DNA of 64,000 nucleotides from JAOUEA01 sp963797635 (GCA_963797635.1 CAWCPZ010000011.1:620001-684000), one strand, 5' to 3'. Counted from the stretch's first letter, positions 53,838 through 63,234 are shown. The notes: generated by a model from the sequence alone, not told the origin. Translations and numbers: made by a program.

Positions 53838-54626
53838 CTACTCGCCGACCGGGACGGTTCGTTGCTGGATCGGGGCTTCGTGCTCGCGATGCAGCTGTGC
53901 GCCCGCGAGCGAGAAGTGCGTCATGACGTGGCTCTCGCCGAACGGGAACCGGCGGTGGATCTTGACCTCGGACCCGTCGAACTCGAGCACGTTGTAGCAC
54001 GGCTTGGTGTACCCGCGAACCCGCAGGGACGAGACGGTTCCTGCGTTCGCGATGTACATGTTCTCCAGCCGCCAGACGTAGGGCACGTGCTTGTGTCCGG
54101 ACAACACGACGTGGACCCCCGCGTTGATCAGGACCTCGAGCAGATCGCCGGCATCCATCACCGTGCTGCGCTCACGACCCGTGCCGGGGATCGGAAGCAG
54201 ATGGTGATGGAGCACGAACACCTTGAGCGCCGCGGGCTCCTCGAACTGGTGGCGGATCCAGTCGTAGTGCACCCGGCCCACCTTGCCCTCGTTGAGGTCG
54301 GGCTCGCTGGAGTCCACCCCGACGATGCGCACGCCCTGCAGGTCGTGGGACCACATGCGCGGGCCGATCAGGTCCTCGAAGTGGAGGTAGCCGACGTTGC
54401 GTGAATCGTGGTTGCCCGGCACGGTGAGGATCGGCGACTGGATGCGCTCGGCATAGGCGACCCAGTTCTTGTACTCCTGGCGGTAGCCCTCGGCGGTGAG
54501 ATCGCCGCTGCACACGACGGCGTCGGGCTGCATCTCGTTGATCTCGGCGATCACCCGGTTCATCAGGTTGGGCACGAAGAACGGCGAACCCACGTGAGGG
54601 TCGGAGATGTGCGCCAGGGTGACCAC
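53838..54626 (-). CDS. Calcineurin-like metallophosphoesterase
   Basis: A 262-residue two-metal phosphoesterase with every family motif: ISDPH (DxH), SGDLTAEG (GD), VPGNHDSRN (GNHD), a His in VLHHHLLP and SGHKHVPYV (GHxH). It resembles cyclic-nucleotide phosphodiesterase-like 3',5' enzymes in layout. As first gene of the operon with cDPG synthetase and 2-phosphoglycerate kinase it could act on cDPG or 2,3-diphosphoglycerate, but that is only inference. GTG start with TAGACT 9 nt upstream. Confidence 0.88.
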   Translation of the reverse strand: MVTLAHISDPHVGSPFFVPNLMNRVIAEINEMQPDAVVCSGDLTAEGYRQEYKNWVAYAERIQSPILTVPGNHDSRNVGYLHFEDLIGPRMWSHDLQGVRIVGVDSSEPDLNEGKVGRVHYDWIRHQFEEPAALKVFVLHHHLLPIPGTGRERSTVMDAGDLLEVLINAGVHVVLSGHKHVPYVWRLENMYIANAGTVSSLRVRGYTKPCYNVLEFDGSEVKIHRRFPFGESHVMTHFSLAGAQLHREHEAPIQQRTVPVGE

Positions 54627-54635
54627 GGTGGCTCC

Positions 54636-54641
54636 AGTCTA
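54636..54641 (-). promoter_or_regulatory. Putative -10 (TAGACT) of the cDPG-rho operon
   Basis: TAGACT ends 9 nt before the GTG of the metallophosphoesterase gene, the recurrent near-leaderless geometry. It is the only promoter-like element I see ahead of the five genes that end with rho. Confidence 0.45.
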
Positions 54642-54762
54642 GTTGCGCGTGCGGACGGTTGGCGTCGGGACGAACCGGTTCATCCTTGGTTCTTCGGCCC
54701 GCGAGCGCCGGTGTTGTAGCCGGGCTTCAGGTCTGGATGGAGCGTGGGACGATACCTGCCTG

Positions 54763-55938
54763 GTGAGTTGGCTCGACGTGATGCTCGTGGCGCTCCTCGT
54801 GCTCTCCCTGCTGACGGGGTACCGGCGCGGTGCCACCCTGCAGGTGATCGGCTTGATCGGCCTGGCCGTCGGCGTCGTGGCCGGGGTCCTGCTGGCGCCA
54901 CGGGTCGCCACGCTCGCCTCGAGCCCGAGCGGGGCGATCGCCCTGGCCATGGGCACGGTGTTGATCGGTGGCGCGGTGGGCAACCTCGCCGGCTGGGTGA
55001 TCGGTTCGAGGATCCGACCTCGCAACGAGGGATCGTCGATCAGGCGCGTCGATGCGGTCGGGGGCTCGGCGATCTCGGCGATCGCCCTGCTGCTCGCCAC
55101 CTGGTTCATCGCGCTGAACCTGGCCAACGGCCCGTTCCCCGGGCTCGCGCGCGGCATCCGGGACTCTCGGATCGTCCGGACCCTGGACTCGACGCTGCCG
55201 CCGCCGCCGTCGATCGTGGGCGAACTGCAGCGGGTGTTGGCATTGTTGGGCTTCCCCGACGTGTTCGTCGGGCTGCCACCCCAACCCGCGCCCCCGGTCG
55301 AGCCACCGGCCGGCGCCGACGCGCGGGCAGCCACCCGCGCCGCGGCGGACAGCACCGTGGAGGTGCTGGGACGCGGCTGCTACCAGGGCTTCTTGAACCA
55401 GGGCAGCGGGTTCGTGGTGGCCGACGGGTACGTCATCACCAACGCCCATGTCGTCGCCGGCACGAACGAACAGTGGGTCCACAGCAACGAAGGCGACACC
55501 GCGGCGGCGGTCGTGGTGTTCGATCCCGATCTGGACATCGCCGTGCTCCACGCTCCGGGGCTGCGCGCCGATCCACTCCCCCTGGCGCGCGGGGAGGTCG
55601 ACCGGGGCGCTGGTGGTGCCATCCTCGGCTACCCCGGTGGAGGCCCGCTCGACGCCGAGTCGGCGGCGGTGCGCCAGGTGATCGAGCCGGTCGGCCGCAA
55701 CATCTACGGCGAGGGCGAGGTGCGCCGTCGCGTGTACGAGGTCCAATCGGTGATCCGGCGCGGGAACAGCGGCGGCCCCTTCGTGTTGCCGGACGGCCGT
55801 GTCGCCGGCGTCGTCTTCGCGAACTCGGTGGTGGCCGAGGATGTGGGCTATGCGATCGTCTCGACCCAGGTGCTGCCGAGCGTGAAGGAAGCGAAGGCGA
55901 GCGTCGAACCGGTCGGCACCGGCTCGTGCACCAACTGA
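54763..55938 (+). CDS. MarP-type membrane serine protease
   Basis: A 391-residue protein with four N-terminal helices (CvpA-like domain) and a C-terminal trypsin-like domain outside the cell. The triad is His229 (TNAHVVAG), Asp258 (DPDLDIAVL) and Ser336 (RRGNSGGPF). Cys206 and Cys389 match the disulfide pair of mycobacterial MarP, which is needed for survival in acid. GTG start at 54763 with a GATACC hexamer 6 nt upstream. It is divergent from the metallophosphoesterase gene and convergent with thrB. Confidence 0.92.
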   Translation: MSWLDVMLVALLVLSLLTGYRRGATLQVIGLIGLAVGVVAGVLLAPRVATLASSPSGAIALAMGTVLIGGAVGNLAGWVIGSRIRPRNEGSSIRRVDAVGGSAISAIALLLATWFIALNLANGPFPGLARGIRDSRIVRTLDSTLPPPPSIVGELQRVLALLGFPDVFVGLPPQPAPPVEPPAGADARAATRAAADSTVEVLGRGCYQGFLNQGSGFVVADGYVITNAHVVAGTNEQWVHSNEGDTAAAVVVFDPDLDIAVLHAPGLRADPLPLARGEVDRGAGGAILGYPGGGPLDAESAAVRQVIEPVGRNIYGEGEVRRRVYEVQSVIRRGNSGGPFVLPDGRVAGVVFANSVVAEDVGYAIVSTQVLPSVKEAKASVEPVGTGSCTN

Positions 55939-55952
55939 CGGTGCGCCAGGCC

Positions 55953-56838
55953 TCAACGTGCGCTCGTAGGCCTCGATCGACACCTCGTACCCGGAGGCAC
56001 GAACACCGGGCCGGAGCACCGTCCAGCCGTCGCCGGGGGCGGGCACCGGACGAGCATCTGTCTCGAAGGCCAGCAGGGACGGACCCGCGCCGGAGACGCA
56101 CACCGGGATGTCGCCGGCGCGCAGCTCGATGAACACGTCACGGACGGCCGGGACGAGCGCGAGCCGGGCGTCCTGATGCAGCCGATCCTGCAAGGCCACT
56201 CCCAGCAGGGACGGGTCCTGCGTCAGCGCCTCCACCGCCAAGGCGGCATGAGCGGCGTTGAACACCGCATCCTCGCGGGACACCTTGGGCGGCAAGGCGG
56301 CTCGGGCTTCCTTGGTCGGCAGTCGCGCGGCCGGCACCAGGACAACAGGCCGCAACGACGGATGGGGGTCGAGCCGCCGCACGAACCCGTCGGAGGCCGC
56401 GATCGTGAACCCCCCGAGGGTGGCCGGCGCGGCGTTGTCCGGGTGCCCTTCGATGTCGGCGGCGAGCGCCACGATCCGCTCGGGCCGAAGCGACGGTGAT
56501 GCCCCCGCCGCCAGGAGATGGTCGGCGGCCACCACGCCGGCCACGGCGGCCGCCGACGAGGAGCCGAGCCCGCGTTCCAGCGGGATCCGGTTGATGCCGT
56601 GCACCGCGATCGCCGGCACCGGGGATCCGTTCGCGGCGCACACGCTGGCGATGGTGGTGCTCACCATGTCGGTGCCATCGACGGGGAGTTCGCGGGCCCC
56701 CTCGCCCTCCCACGTCACGCCGGGCTCGGCGTCGGTGTCGATCACCACCTCGTTGCACAGGTCGAGCGCCAACCCGAACGAATCGAAGCCCGGCCCCAGG
56801 TTCGCCGAGGTGGCGGGAACGCGAACGGTGATGCGCAT
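55953..56838 (-). CDS. thrB: Homoserine kinase, 3' end shifted
   Basis: About 295 residues of a GHMP kinase that phosphorylates homoserine for threonine synthesis. VPATSANLGPGFDSFGLALD, PLERGLGSSSAAAVAG (ATP loop) and CVSGAGPSLLAF are present. In the main frame no stop is met after RPGVRASGYEVSIEAYERT, and the frame would run 1.2 kb antisense through the MarP gene. Another frame stops at 55953, so one base is probably wrong near 55960. Start 3 nt after thrC. Confidence 0.92.
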
Positions 56839-56841
56839 CGG

Positions 56842-57918
56842 CTAGAGGCCCAGTTCGGCCGCGACCGCGGCCGGATCCGGTTTGACCACGACCGGGTTGG
56901 CCGCGCCGGCGATCGCCCACTCCGGATCCTTGAGGCCGTGGCCGGTGAGGATGCACACGACGGTGGCGCCGCTCGGGAGCTGGCCGTCGGCATGGAGATG
57001 GAGCAGACCCGCAACGCTGGCGGCGCTCGCCGGCTCGGCGAACAGGCCCTCCCTGGCGAGCCGCCGATAGGCGGCCAGGATCTCGCGGTCGGTCACGGCG
57101 CCGATCGCACCCTCGGACTCGGTGGCGGCGGCCACCGCCTTGTCCCACGAGGCGGGGTTGCCGATCCGGATCGCGGTCGCGATCGTCTGGGGATCCTTCA
57201 CGGGCTCACCACGCACGATCGGCGCCGCGCCCTGGGCCTGGAACCCCATCAACTGCGGCGGCTCGGCGATCAGGCCGTCGGCGAGGTACTCCGAATAGCC
57301 GAGCCAGTGGCTGGAGATGTTGCCCGCGTTGCCGACCGGGACGAAATGCATGTCGGGGGCCCGGCCCAACGCATCGACGATCTCGAACGCGGCGGTCTTC
57401 TGTCCCTGCAGGCGGAACGGGTTGACGGAATTCACCAGGGTGACCGGATAGCGCTCGGCCAGGTCCTTGGCGAGCTCGAGCGAATCGTCGAAGTTGCCTT
57501 CGACCTCCAGCACCCGGGCGCCGTGCACCAGGGTCTGGGCCATCTTGCCCACCGCGACCTTGCCCTTGGGCACCAGCACCGCGCACGTCAGGCCCGCCTT
57601 CGCGGCGTAGGCCGCCGCCGAGGCACTGGTGTTGCCGGTGGAGGCGCACACGATCGCCTTCGCGCCTTCCTCCAGCGCCTTGGAGATGGCCAGGGTCATG
57701 CCCCGGTCCTTGAACGAGCCCGTGGGGTTGGCCCCGTCGTACTTCAGCCAGACCTCGCAGCCGGTCTCGTCGGACAACGGTTCGGACCGCACCAATGGGG
57801 TGCCGCCTTCGCGGAGGGTGACCACCGGGGTTGCCTCACTCACCGGCAGACGGTCGCGGTACTCCTCGATCAGCCCGCGCCACTGATGGGCCCCCGGCAT
57901 CGGACCGTCGGGGCTCAC
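56842..57918 (-). CDS. thrC: Threonine synthase
   Basis: A 358-residue PLP enzyme converting O-phosphohomoserine to threonine. The PLP lysine is in NPTGSFKDRGMTLA, with CASTGNTSASAAAYAAKAG and PVGNAGNISSHWLGY. It is the short, actinobacterial-type enzyme. GTG start overlapping the hom stop (GTGA). Confidence 0.97.
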   Translation of the reverse strand: MSPDGPMPGAHQWRGLIEEYRDRLPVSEATPVVTLREGGTPLVRSEPLSDETGCEVWLKYDGANPTGSFKDRGMTLAISKALEEGAKAIVCASTGNTSASAAAYAAKAGLTCAVLVPKGKVAVGKMAQTLVHGARVLEVEGNFDDSLELAKDLAERYPVTLVNSVNPFRLQGQKTAAFEIVDALGRAPDMHFVPVGNAGNISSHWLGYSEYLADGLIAEPPQLMGFQAQGAAPIVRGEPVKDPQTIATAIRIGNPASWDKAVAAATESEGAIGAVTDREILAAYRRLAREGLFAEPASAASVAGLLHLHADGQLPSGATVVCILTGHGLKDPEWAIAGAANPVVVKPDPAAVAAELGL

Positions 57919-59207
57919 GGCTCCTCCCCTTCGACGCGCAGCACGCTCGCCACCGACCGAACGGCCGTGGACTCACGCAATTCCTGCAGGGTCTTCTGCA
58001 ATGCGCCCTCCTGCGCCCGGTGCGTGATGAAGACCAGGGTGGCTTCGTCGGCGAAGCCCTCCTGCCACACCCGCTCGATCGAGACGCCGTTGTGAGCGAA
58101 GTCGCCCGCGATCTCGGCCAGGACGCCGGGACGGTCGGCCACGTGCAGGTTCAGGTAGTACTGGCCCCGCGTGTCGTCCATGGGCCGGATGTGACGCTCG
58201 AGCGCGCAGGTGCAGCCGATCGCGCGGCCGCCCGTGACGAGGTTGCGCGCGGCCGAGACCAGGTCGCCCACGACGGCGGCCGCGGTGGGATCGCCGCCGG
58301 CCCCGCGCCCGTACAGCATCAGCTGCCCCACCTTCGGGCCCTCGATGAACACCGCGTTGAACGCGTCACGGACCGAGGCGAGCGGATGCGCGGCCGGGAT
58401 CATCGCCGGGTGGACCCGGGCGCTGATCTCACCGTCTTCGAGTTCGGCGATCGCGAGCAGCTTCACGACGTAGCCCATGCGCGCGGCGTCGGCGATGTCC
58501 TGGGCGGTGATCGCGGTGATGCCCTCGCGGTACACGTCGCCGGCCACCACCCGCGAGTTGAACGCGATCGAGGCGAGGATCGCGCACTTGGCGGCGGCGT
58601 CGAACCCTTCGACATCGGCGGTGGGATCGGCCTCCGCGTACCCCAGCGATTGGGCCTCGGCCAGGGCCTGGTCGAACGACCACCCGTGTTCGGACATCTG
58701 CGTGAGGATGTAGTTGGTGGTGCCGTTCACGATGCCGAGCATGCGCGTGACGCGCTCCCCGGCGAGCGATTCCTTCAAGGACCGGATCAGGGGGACGCCC
58801 CCGGCCACCGACGCTTCGAAGAACAGGTCGCGGTCGGCGGCGTCGGCGGCCTCGAACAGCTCCGCGCCGGCGTTCGCGAGCAGCTCCTTGTTCCCGGTGA
58901 CGACCGGCTTGCCGGCGGCGAACGCCTCCAGGAGGAGACCGCGCGCGGGCTCCAGGCCCCCGATCAACTCGCACACGACGTCGACGTCGGGATCGGTGAC
59001 GACCGAGGCGCCGTCGGTCGTGAACGCCTCGCGGGTCAAGGGAACGTCACGGTCGAGCTCGGGGTCGCGTACCGCAACCCTGGTCACCTCGACGCGGCAG
59101 CCGGCACGCAAGGCGATGTCGTCGGCGTGCTCGTGCAGCATGCGGATCACCGCGGCGCCGACGGTGCCGCAGCCCAGCATGCCCACCCTGATCGTGCGTT
59201 CGCTCAT
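57915..59207 (-). CDS. hom: Homoserine dehydrogenase
   Basis: This 430-residue enzyme reduces aspartate semialdehyde to homoserine. NAD(P) site MLGCGTVG; substrate region GIVNGTTNYILTQMSE, LGYAEADPTADVEGFDAAAK; and a C-terminal ACT domain (YYLNLHVADRPGVLAEIAGD) for allosteric feedback, usually by threonine. ATG overlaps the end of the LysA-GNAT gene (ATGA). Confidence 0.97.
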   Translation of the reverse strand: MSERTIRVGMLGCGTVGAAVIRMLHEHADDIALRAGCRVEVTRVAVRDPELDRDVPLTREAFTTDGASVVTDPDVDVVCELIGGLEPARGLLLEAFAAGKPVVTGNKELLANAGAELFEAADAADRDLFFEASVAGGVPLIRSLKESLAGERVTRMLGIVNGTTNYILTQMSEHGWSFDQALAEAQSLGYAEADPTADVEGFDAAAKCAILASIAFNSRVVAGDVYREGITAITAQDIADAARMGYVVKLLAIAELEDGEISARVHPAMIPAAHPLASVRDAFNAVFIEGPKVGQLMLYGRGAGGDPTAAAVVGDLVSAARNLVTGGRAIGCTCALERHIRPMDDTRGQYYLNLHVADRPGVLAEIAGDFAHNGVSIERVWQEGFADEATLVFITHRAQEGALQKTLQELRESTAVRSVASVLRVEGEEP

Positions 59208-61085
59208 GGCCGGTCCGTTCCCTCGAGATCCTCGCCCGCGATCCAGGCCGCCATCAGTATCTCGTCCTCGTCACCGTAGGACTTGCGCGACTGCCGCGAC
59301 AGCCGGCCTTCCTGCACGAAGCCGAACTTGCGGTAGAGCGCGATCGCCCCCGTGTTGTGCGGGTAGACGGACAAGACGAGCTTCTCCACGCCCACACCGC
59401 GGGCCCACACGATGGCGTCGGCGAGGAGCGCGCTCCCGACGCCACGGCCTCGGTGGTCGGCGGCGACGGCGATCCCCAGGGTGGCGACGTGGTGGGTCAC
59501 CGGGTGTCGTTCCCGCTGGATGTAGATGTGGCCGACGACCGTGCCCTGCCCGTCGACCGCCACGATCTGTGCCTCGTGATCGGTCCACGGGCGCCGGAAC
59601 CGCGACCGGTACACCCGCTTGGAGTGGCTCACGCGCTCGGTGCGCACGTACCGGCCCTCCGCCACCACGGCCGTCCAGAAGGCGATGTAGGAATCGGCGT
59701 CGCGTGGAGCGGCCGGCCGGATCGTGATGCCCTCGGGCGCCTCGGCGACGACGGCCGCCCGTGGCGCAGGACCCTCGAGGCGGTCCAGGTCGGCGGCATC
59801 CTCCCGGCGGAGCCAGAGGCGCGCGAGCCCGTCGCGCACCCCCACCACCGCGGGACGGCCGACGCGGTTGTAGCTGCTCGCCAGCGAGTAGGTGTAGGCG
59901 CCGGTCGCCGCGAACGCGAGCAGGTCGCCGGGCCCGGCGTCGGCGGGCAGGTGCACGTCCTCGGCGAGGGTGTCCCCGGACTCGCAGTGCCGGCCCACGA
60001 CGGTGAAGGTCGCGAGGTCGCCGCCCGGCGCTCGGGCGCACGGCCGCCACGGTGTAGCGCGCGTCGTAGAGCATGGGCCGGACGTTGTCGGACATGCCGC
60101 CGTCCACCGCCAACAGCGTCCGCCCGCTCCCCACCTGCTTGCGTGAGCCCACCCGGTAGGCGGTGAGACCCGCGTTCGCCACGATCGAGCGGCCGGGTTC
60201 GACGACGAGCGACGGCACCGGCAGATCCAGGGCGGCGCATCGCTCGGCGAGCCGAGCGGTCACCGCGGCGGCGAGCGCGTCGGTGGCCAGCGGGCGCTCG
60301 TCCACGTACGTGACGCCGAACCCGCCGCCGAGGTCGAGGACCGCGGCCGTCGCGCCCACCCGGTCGCGGATGTCCGCGAGCGTCTGCACCAGCCGGTCCA
60401 GCGATCGCAGGTAGGGCTCGAGGTCGAGCACCTGCGATCCCACGTGCGCATGGATCCCGTCGAACCGGATCCCCGTCATCGAGACCGCCGCCTCGATCAC
60501 GCCGGGCGCGTCGGCGAGCGACATGCCGAACTTCGACGCATCGTGACCGGTGGCGATCGCCTCATGCGTCGCCACCTCCACTTCGGGCACCACGCGGAGC
60601 AGGACCGGCTGCACGCGGCCCTGCGAGCGGGCGATCGCATCGAGCCGTTCGAGTTCGGCCCGGTGGTCGACGACGACGAGCGAGACACCCGAACCCACCG
60701 CGAGCGCCAGTTCCTCGTCGGTCTTGTTGTTGCCGTGCAGCACGATGCGGGAGGCGGGCGCTCCCGCCCGCAGGCACGCCTCCACCTCGCCGCCGGTCGA
60801 GGCCAGGAGGTCGAGGCCTTCGTCCAGCACGATCCGCAGCACGGCGTGGGCGGTGAACGCCTTCACGGCATAGAGCACGCGGGGGAACCGCCCGGCGATC
60901 GCGCGGGCACGATCGCGGACCTCCTGCTCGTCCACCACGAGCAGCGGCGTGCCGAACCGGGCGGCCAGCTCGGTGAGGGCGAGGCCGCCGACCTCGAGCC
61001 CCCACGGCCCACGCAGGGCGGTGGCGGGCCACGGCGGCGCCGGCAGTTCCTCGGCTGCCGATGGACGCGGCGACGGCTCAGCCAT
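59204..61085 (-). CDS. lysA: Diaminopimelate decarboxylase fused to a GNAT acetyltransferase
   Basis: About 626 residues. The first 440 are LysA, which makes lysine from meso-diaminopimelate: PLP Lys75 in YAVKAFTAHAVL, the glycine loop DLGGGFGVTYVDE, and the partner-subunit Cys region GRHCESGDTL. Then, in one frame, a GNAT domain follows (ATLGIAVAADHRGRGVGSAL, LVLSVYPHNTGAIALYRKFG). A one-base shift near 60028 interrupts LysA itself, not the LysA-GNAT junction. The acetylated substrate is unknown. Overlaps argS by 8 nt. Confidence 0.9.
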
Positions 61086-62757
61086 CGCCGGTGCGCTCCA
61101 TCGACTCCGGCGCCGAGACGCCGAGGATGCCGAGGAGGTTCGCGATGACCTGCTTCGTGCCGGCGGCGAGCCACAGGCGGGCGTGGGTCAGCGCGGGTTC
61201 GTCCGCGTTCACCACCGTGCACTCGGTGTAGAACCGGTGGAACCGGCCCGCGAGATCCTGCGCGAGATGGGTGATGCGCTGTGGTGCGCGCAGCTCGGCG
61301 GCGGCGGCGACCTGGCCGGGCACGTCGGCGAGCGCCCGCAGCAGGTCGAGCTCGGCCTCGTGCCGAAGCAGGGACAGGTCGGCGTCGGCGATGGACGTGC
61401 GCGGGACGCCCACCGACTCGGCCTTGCGCAGGATCGAGGCGATCCGCGCGTGTCCGTACTGCACGTAGTAGACGGGGTTGTCCATCGACTGGCGCTTCAC
61501 GGTCTCGATGTCGAAGTTCATCGCCGAATCGCCCGAGAACGACAGCAGCGTGAACCGTGCGGCATCGGCGCCCACCTCATCGATCAGCTCGTCGAGGGAG
61601 ATGAACGTGCCGGCCCGCTTGCTCATCTTCACGGGCTCGCCGCCGCGCTGGAACGACACGAACTGGTACAGCACGATCTCGAGCGCGTCCGGGTCATAGC
61701 CCATCGCGGAGGCGGCGCCCTTCATCCGGGCCACGTCGCCGTGGTGGTCGGCGCCCCACACGTAGACCACGTGGTCGAAGCCGCGTGCGAACTTGTCGAC
61801 GATGTAGGCGCAGTCCGCGCCGAAGTAGGTGTGCGTCCCGTTGGACCGCACGATCACCCGGTCCTTGTCGTCGCCGAAGGCCGTCGAGCGGAACCAGGTG
61901 GCGCCGTCGGCGTCGTAGGCGTAGTCGGCGGCGCGCAGCCGCTCCACCGCCGCCGCGATCTCGCCCTTGCGCTCGAGCTCGGCCTCGGAGAAGTAGACGT
62001 CGAACCGCACGCCGAACCGCTCGAGGGTCTGCTCCACGCCGGCCAGGATCCGACGGGTGCCCTCGGCGAGCAGCCGGGCCTCGCGCTCGGGTTCGGGCAG
62101 GTCGGCGAGGGCGTCGCCGTGCTCGGCCACGATGTCGCGGGCGACCTCCACCACGTACTCCCCGTGATAGCCGTCCTCCGGCAGCTCCGCCTCCCGGCCC
62201 AGCACCTGCAGGTAGCGCGCCACCACCGAGGCGCCGAACAGGTCCATCTGGCGGCCCGCATCGTTGAAGTAGTACTCCCGCTCGACCGTCTCGCCGGCGG
62301 CTTCGAGCAGGCGGGCGAGCGCATCGCCCAGCGCGGCGTTGCGGGCATGCCCGACATGGAGCGGCCCCGTGGGGTTGGCGCTCACGAACTCGACCTGGAC
62401 CCTGCGCCCCGTGGGTTCGGCGCGGCCGTAGGCCTCGCCGAGGTCGGCGATCGAACGCAGCGCGTCGTGCAGCCACGTGTCGGCCGTGAAGATGTTGAGG
62501 AACCCCGGCCCGGCCACCTCCACCTTCTCGACCAACGGCGAGGCGGGCAGCGCGTCGGCGATCGCCTGCGCCACGTCGCGCGGAGGACGGCCGGCCCGCT
62601 TGGCGAGCGCGAGCGCCACGTTGGTGGCGAAGTCCCCGTGACCCTTCTGCTTGGGAGCCAGCAACTCGGGCGTGGGCAGGTCGCCCTCGATGCCCAGCGC
62701 CGGGGCCGCCTCGCGCAGGCCCTCCTGGAGCCAGTCGACGAGCTGCGGCTCGATCAC
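61078..62757 (-). CDS. argS: Arginyl-tRNA synthetase
   Basis: A 559-residue class I synthetase. HIGH-type motif HVGHARNAALGD, the Arg-specific SANPTGPLHVG, KMSKRAGTF and the C-terminal anticodon-binding DALR-type domain are all present. GTG start overlaps the receiver gene stop (GTGA). A tRNA-Arg gene lies about 0.5 kb away on the other strand. Confidence 0.97.
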   Translation of the reverse strand: MIEPQLVDWLQEGLREAAPALGIEGDLPTPELLAPKQKGHGDFATNVALALAKRAGRPPRDVAQAIADALPASPLVEKVEVAGPGFLNIFTADTWLHDALRSIADLGEAYGRAEPTGRRVQVEFVSANPTGPLHVGHARNAALGDALARLLEAAGETVEREYYFNDAGRQMDLFGASVVARYLQVLGREAELPEDGYHGEYVVEVARDIVAEHGDALADLPEPEREARLLAEGTRRILAGVEQTLERFGVRFDVYFSEAELERKGEIAAAVERLRAADYAYDADGATWFRSTAFGDDKDRVIVRSNGTHTYFGADCAYIVDKFARGFDHVVYVWGADHHGDVARMKGAASAMGYDPDALEIVLYQFVSFQRGGEPVKMSKRAGTFISLDELIDEVGADAARFTLLSFSGDSAMNFDIETVKRQSMDNPVYYVQYGHARIASILRKAESVGVPRTSIADADLSLLRHEAELDLLRALADVPGQVAAAAELRAPQRITHLAQDLAGRFHRFYTECTVVNADEPALTHARLWLAAGTKQVIANLLGILGVSAPESMERTGDG

Positions 62758-63146
62758 GAGGGGTTCCCTCGTCCGATCGCGATCTGCACGGCGTTGACCA
62801 GCAGCTCGGGATCGAACGGCTTCGTCACGTAGTCGACCACGCCCAGCGCGTACCCCCGGGCCACATCGTCGTCCTGAGCGCGCGCGGTGAGGAAGAACAC
62901 GGGCACCGTCGCGAGTTCGGGATCCTCACGGATGCGGGCACACACCTCGTAGCCGTCGAGCCCGGGCATCATCACATCGAGCACGATCGCGTCCGGGTGC
63001 AGCGCGTGGGCCTTCTCGAGGGCTTCTTCACCGCGGAACGCGCCCTCGACCGTGAACCCGCCCAGCCGGAAGTTGACCTCGAGCAGCCGGACGATCACGG
63101 GATCGTCGTCGACGAGCAGCACGCAGGGCGCATCGGGGTCCGTCAT
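62754..63146 (-). CDS. Stand-alone response-regulator receiver domain
   Basis: A 130-residue receiver without an output domain. LLVDDDPVIVRLL carries the acidic pair, IVLDVMMPGLDG the phospho-acceptor Asp, FFLTARAQ the Thr and VTKPFDPELL the Lys. No kinase is nearby. The ATG at 63146 is 6 nt after a TATCCT hexamer; a GTG one codon earlier is too close. It is translationally coupled to argS. Confidence 0.9.
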   Translation of the reverse strand: MTDPDAPCVLLVDDDPVIVRLLEVNFRLGGFTVEGAFRGEEALEKAHALHPDAIVLDVMMPGLDGYEVCARIREDPELATVPVFFLTARAQDDDVARGYALGVVDYVTKPFDPELLVNAVQIAIGRGNPS

Positions 63147-63152
63147 CACCCG

Positions 63153-63158
63153 AGGATA
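63153..63158 (-). promoter_or_regulatory. Putative -10 (TATCCT) of the receiver-argS operon
   Basis: TATCCT ends 6 nt before the ATG at 63146, predicting a leaderless mRNA that may extend through argS, lysA and the threonine genes. Confidence 0.45.
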
Positions 63159-63217
63159 CCCGTGGGTCCGAACGCTCTCAGCATCGTGCTGCCGGAGGCC
63201 GCCGAGGGAGGTGGCTG

Positions 63218-63223
63218 TAGACT
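63218..63223 (+). promoter_or_regulatory. Putative -10 (TAGACT) of tRNA-Arg
   Basis: TAGACT ends 11 nt before the tRNA 5' end, leaving a leader of about 5 nt. The -35 region has no clear match. Confidence 0.45.
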
Positions 63224-63234
63224 CCCTGCCTGCC

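Noticed and set aside
54727..56838. 703-codon frame extending homoserine kinase antisense through the MarP gene
   Set aside because: The extension is His/Arg/Asp-rich shadow sequence opposite a clear protease gene; the kinase domain ends near 55953.
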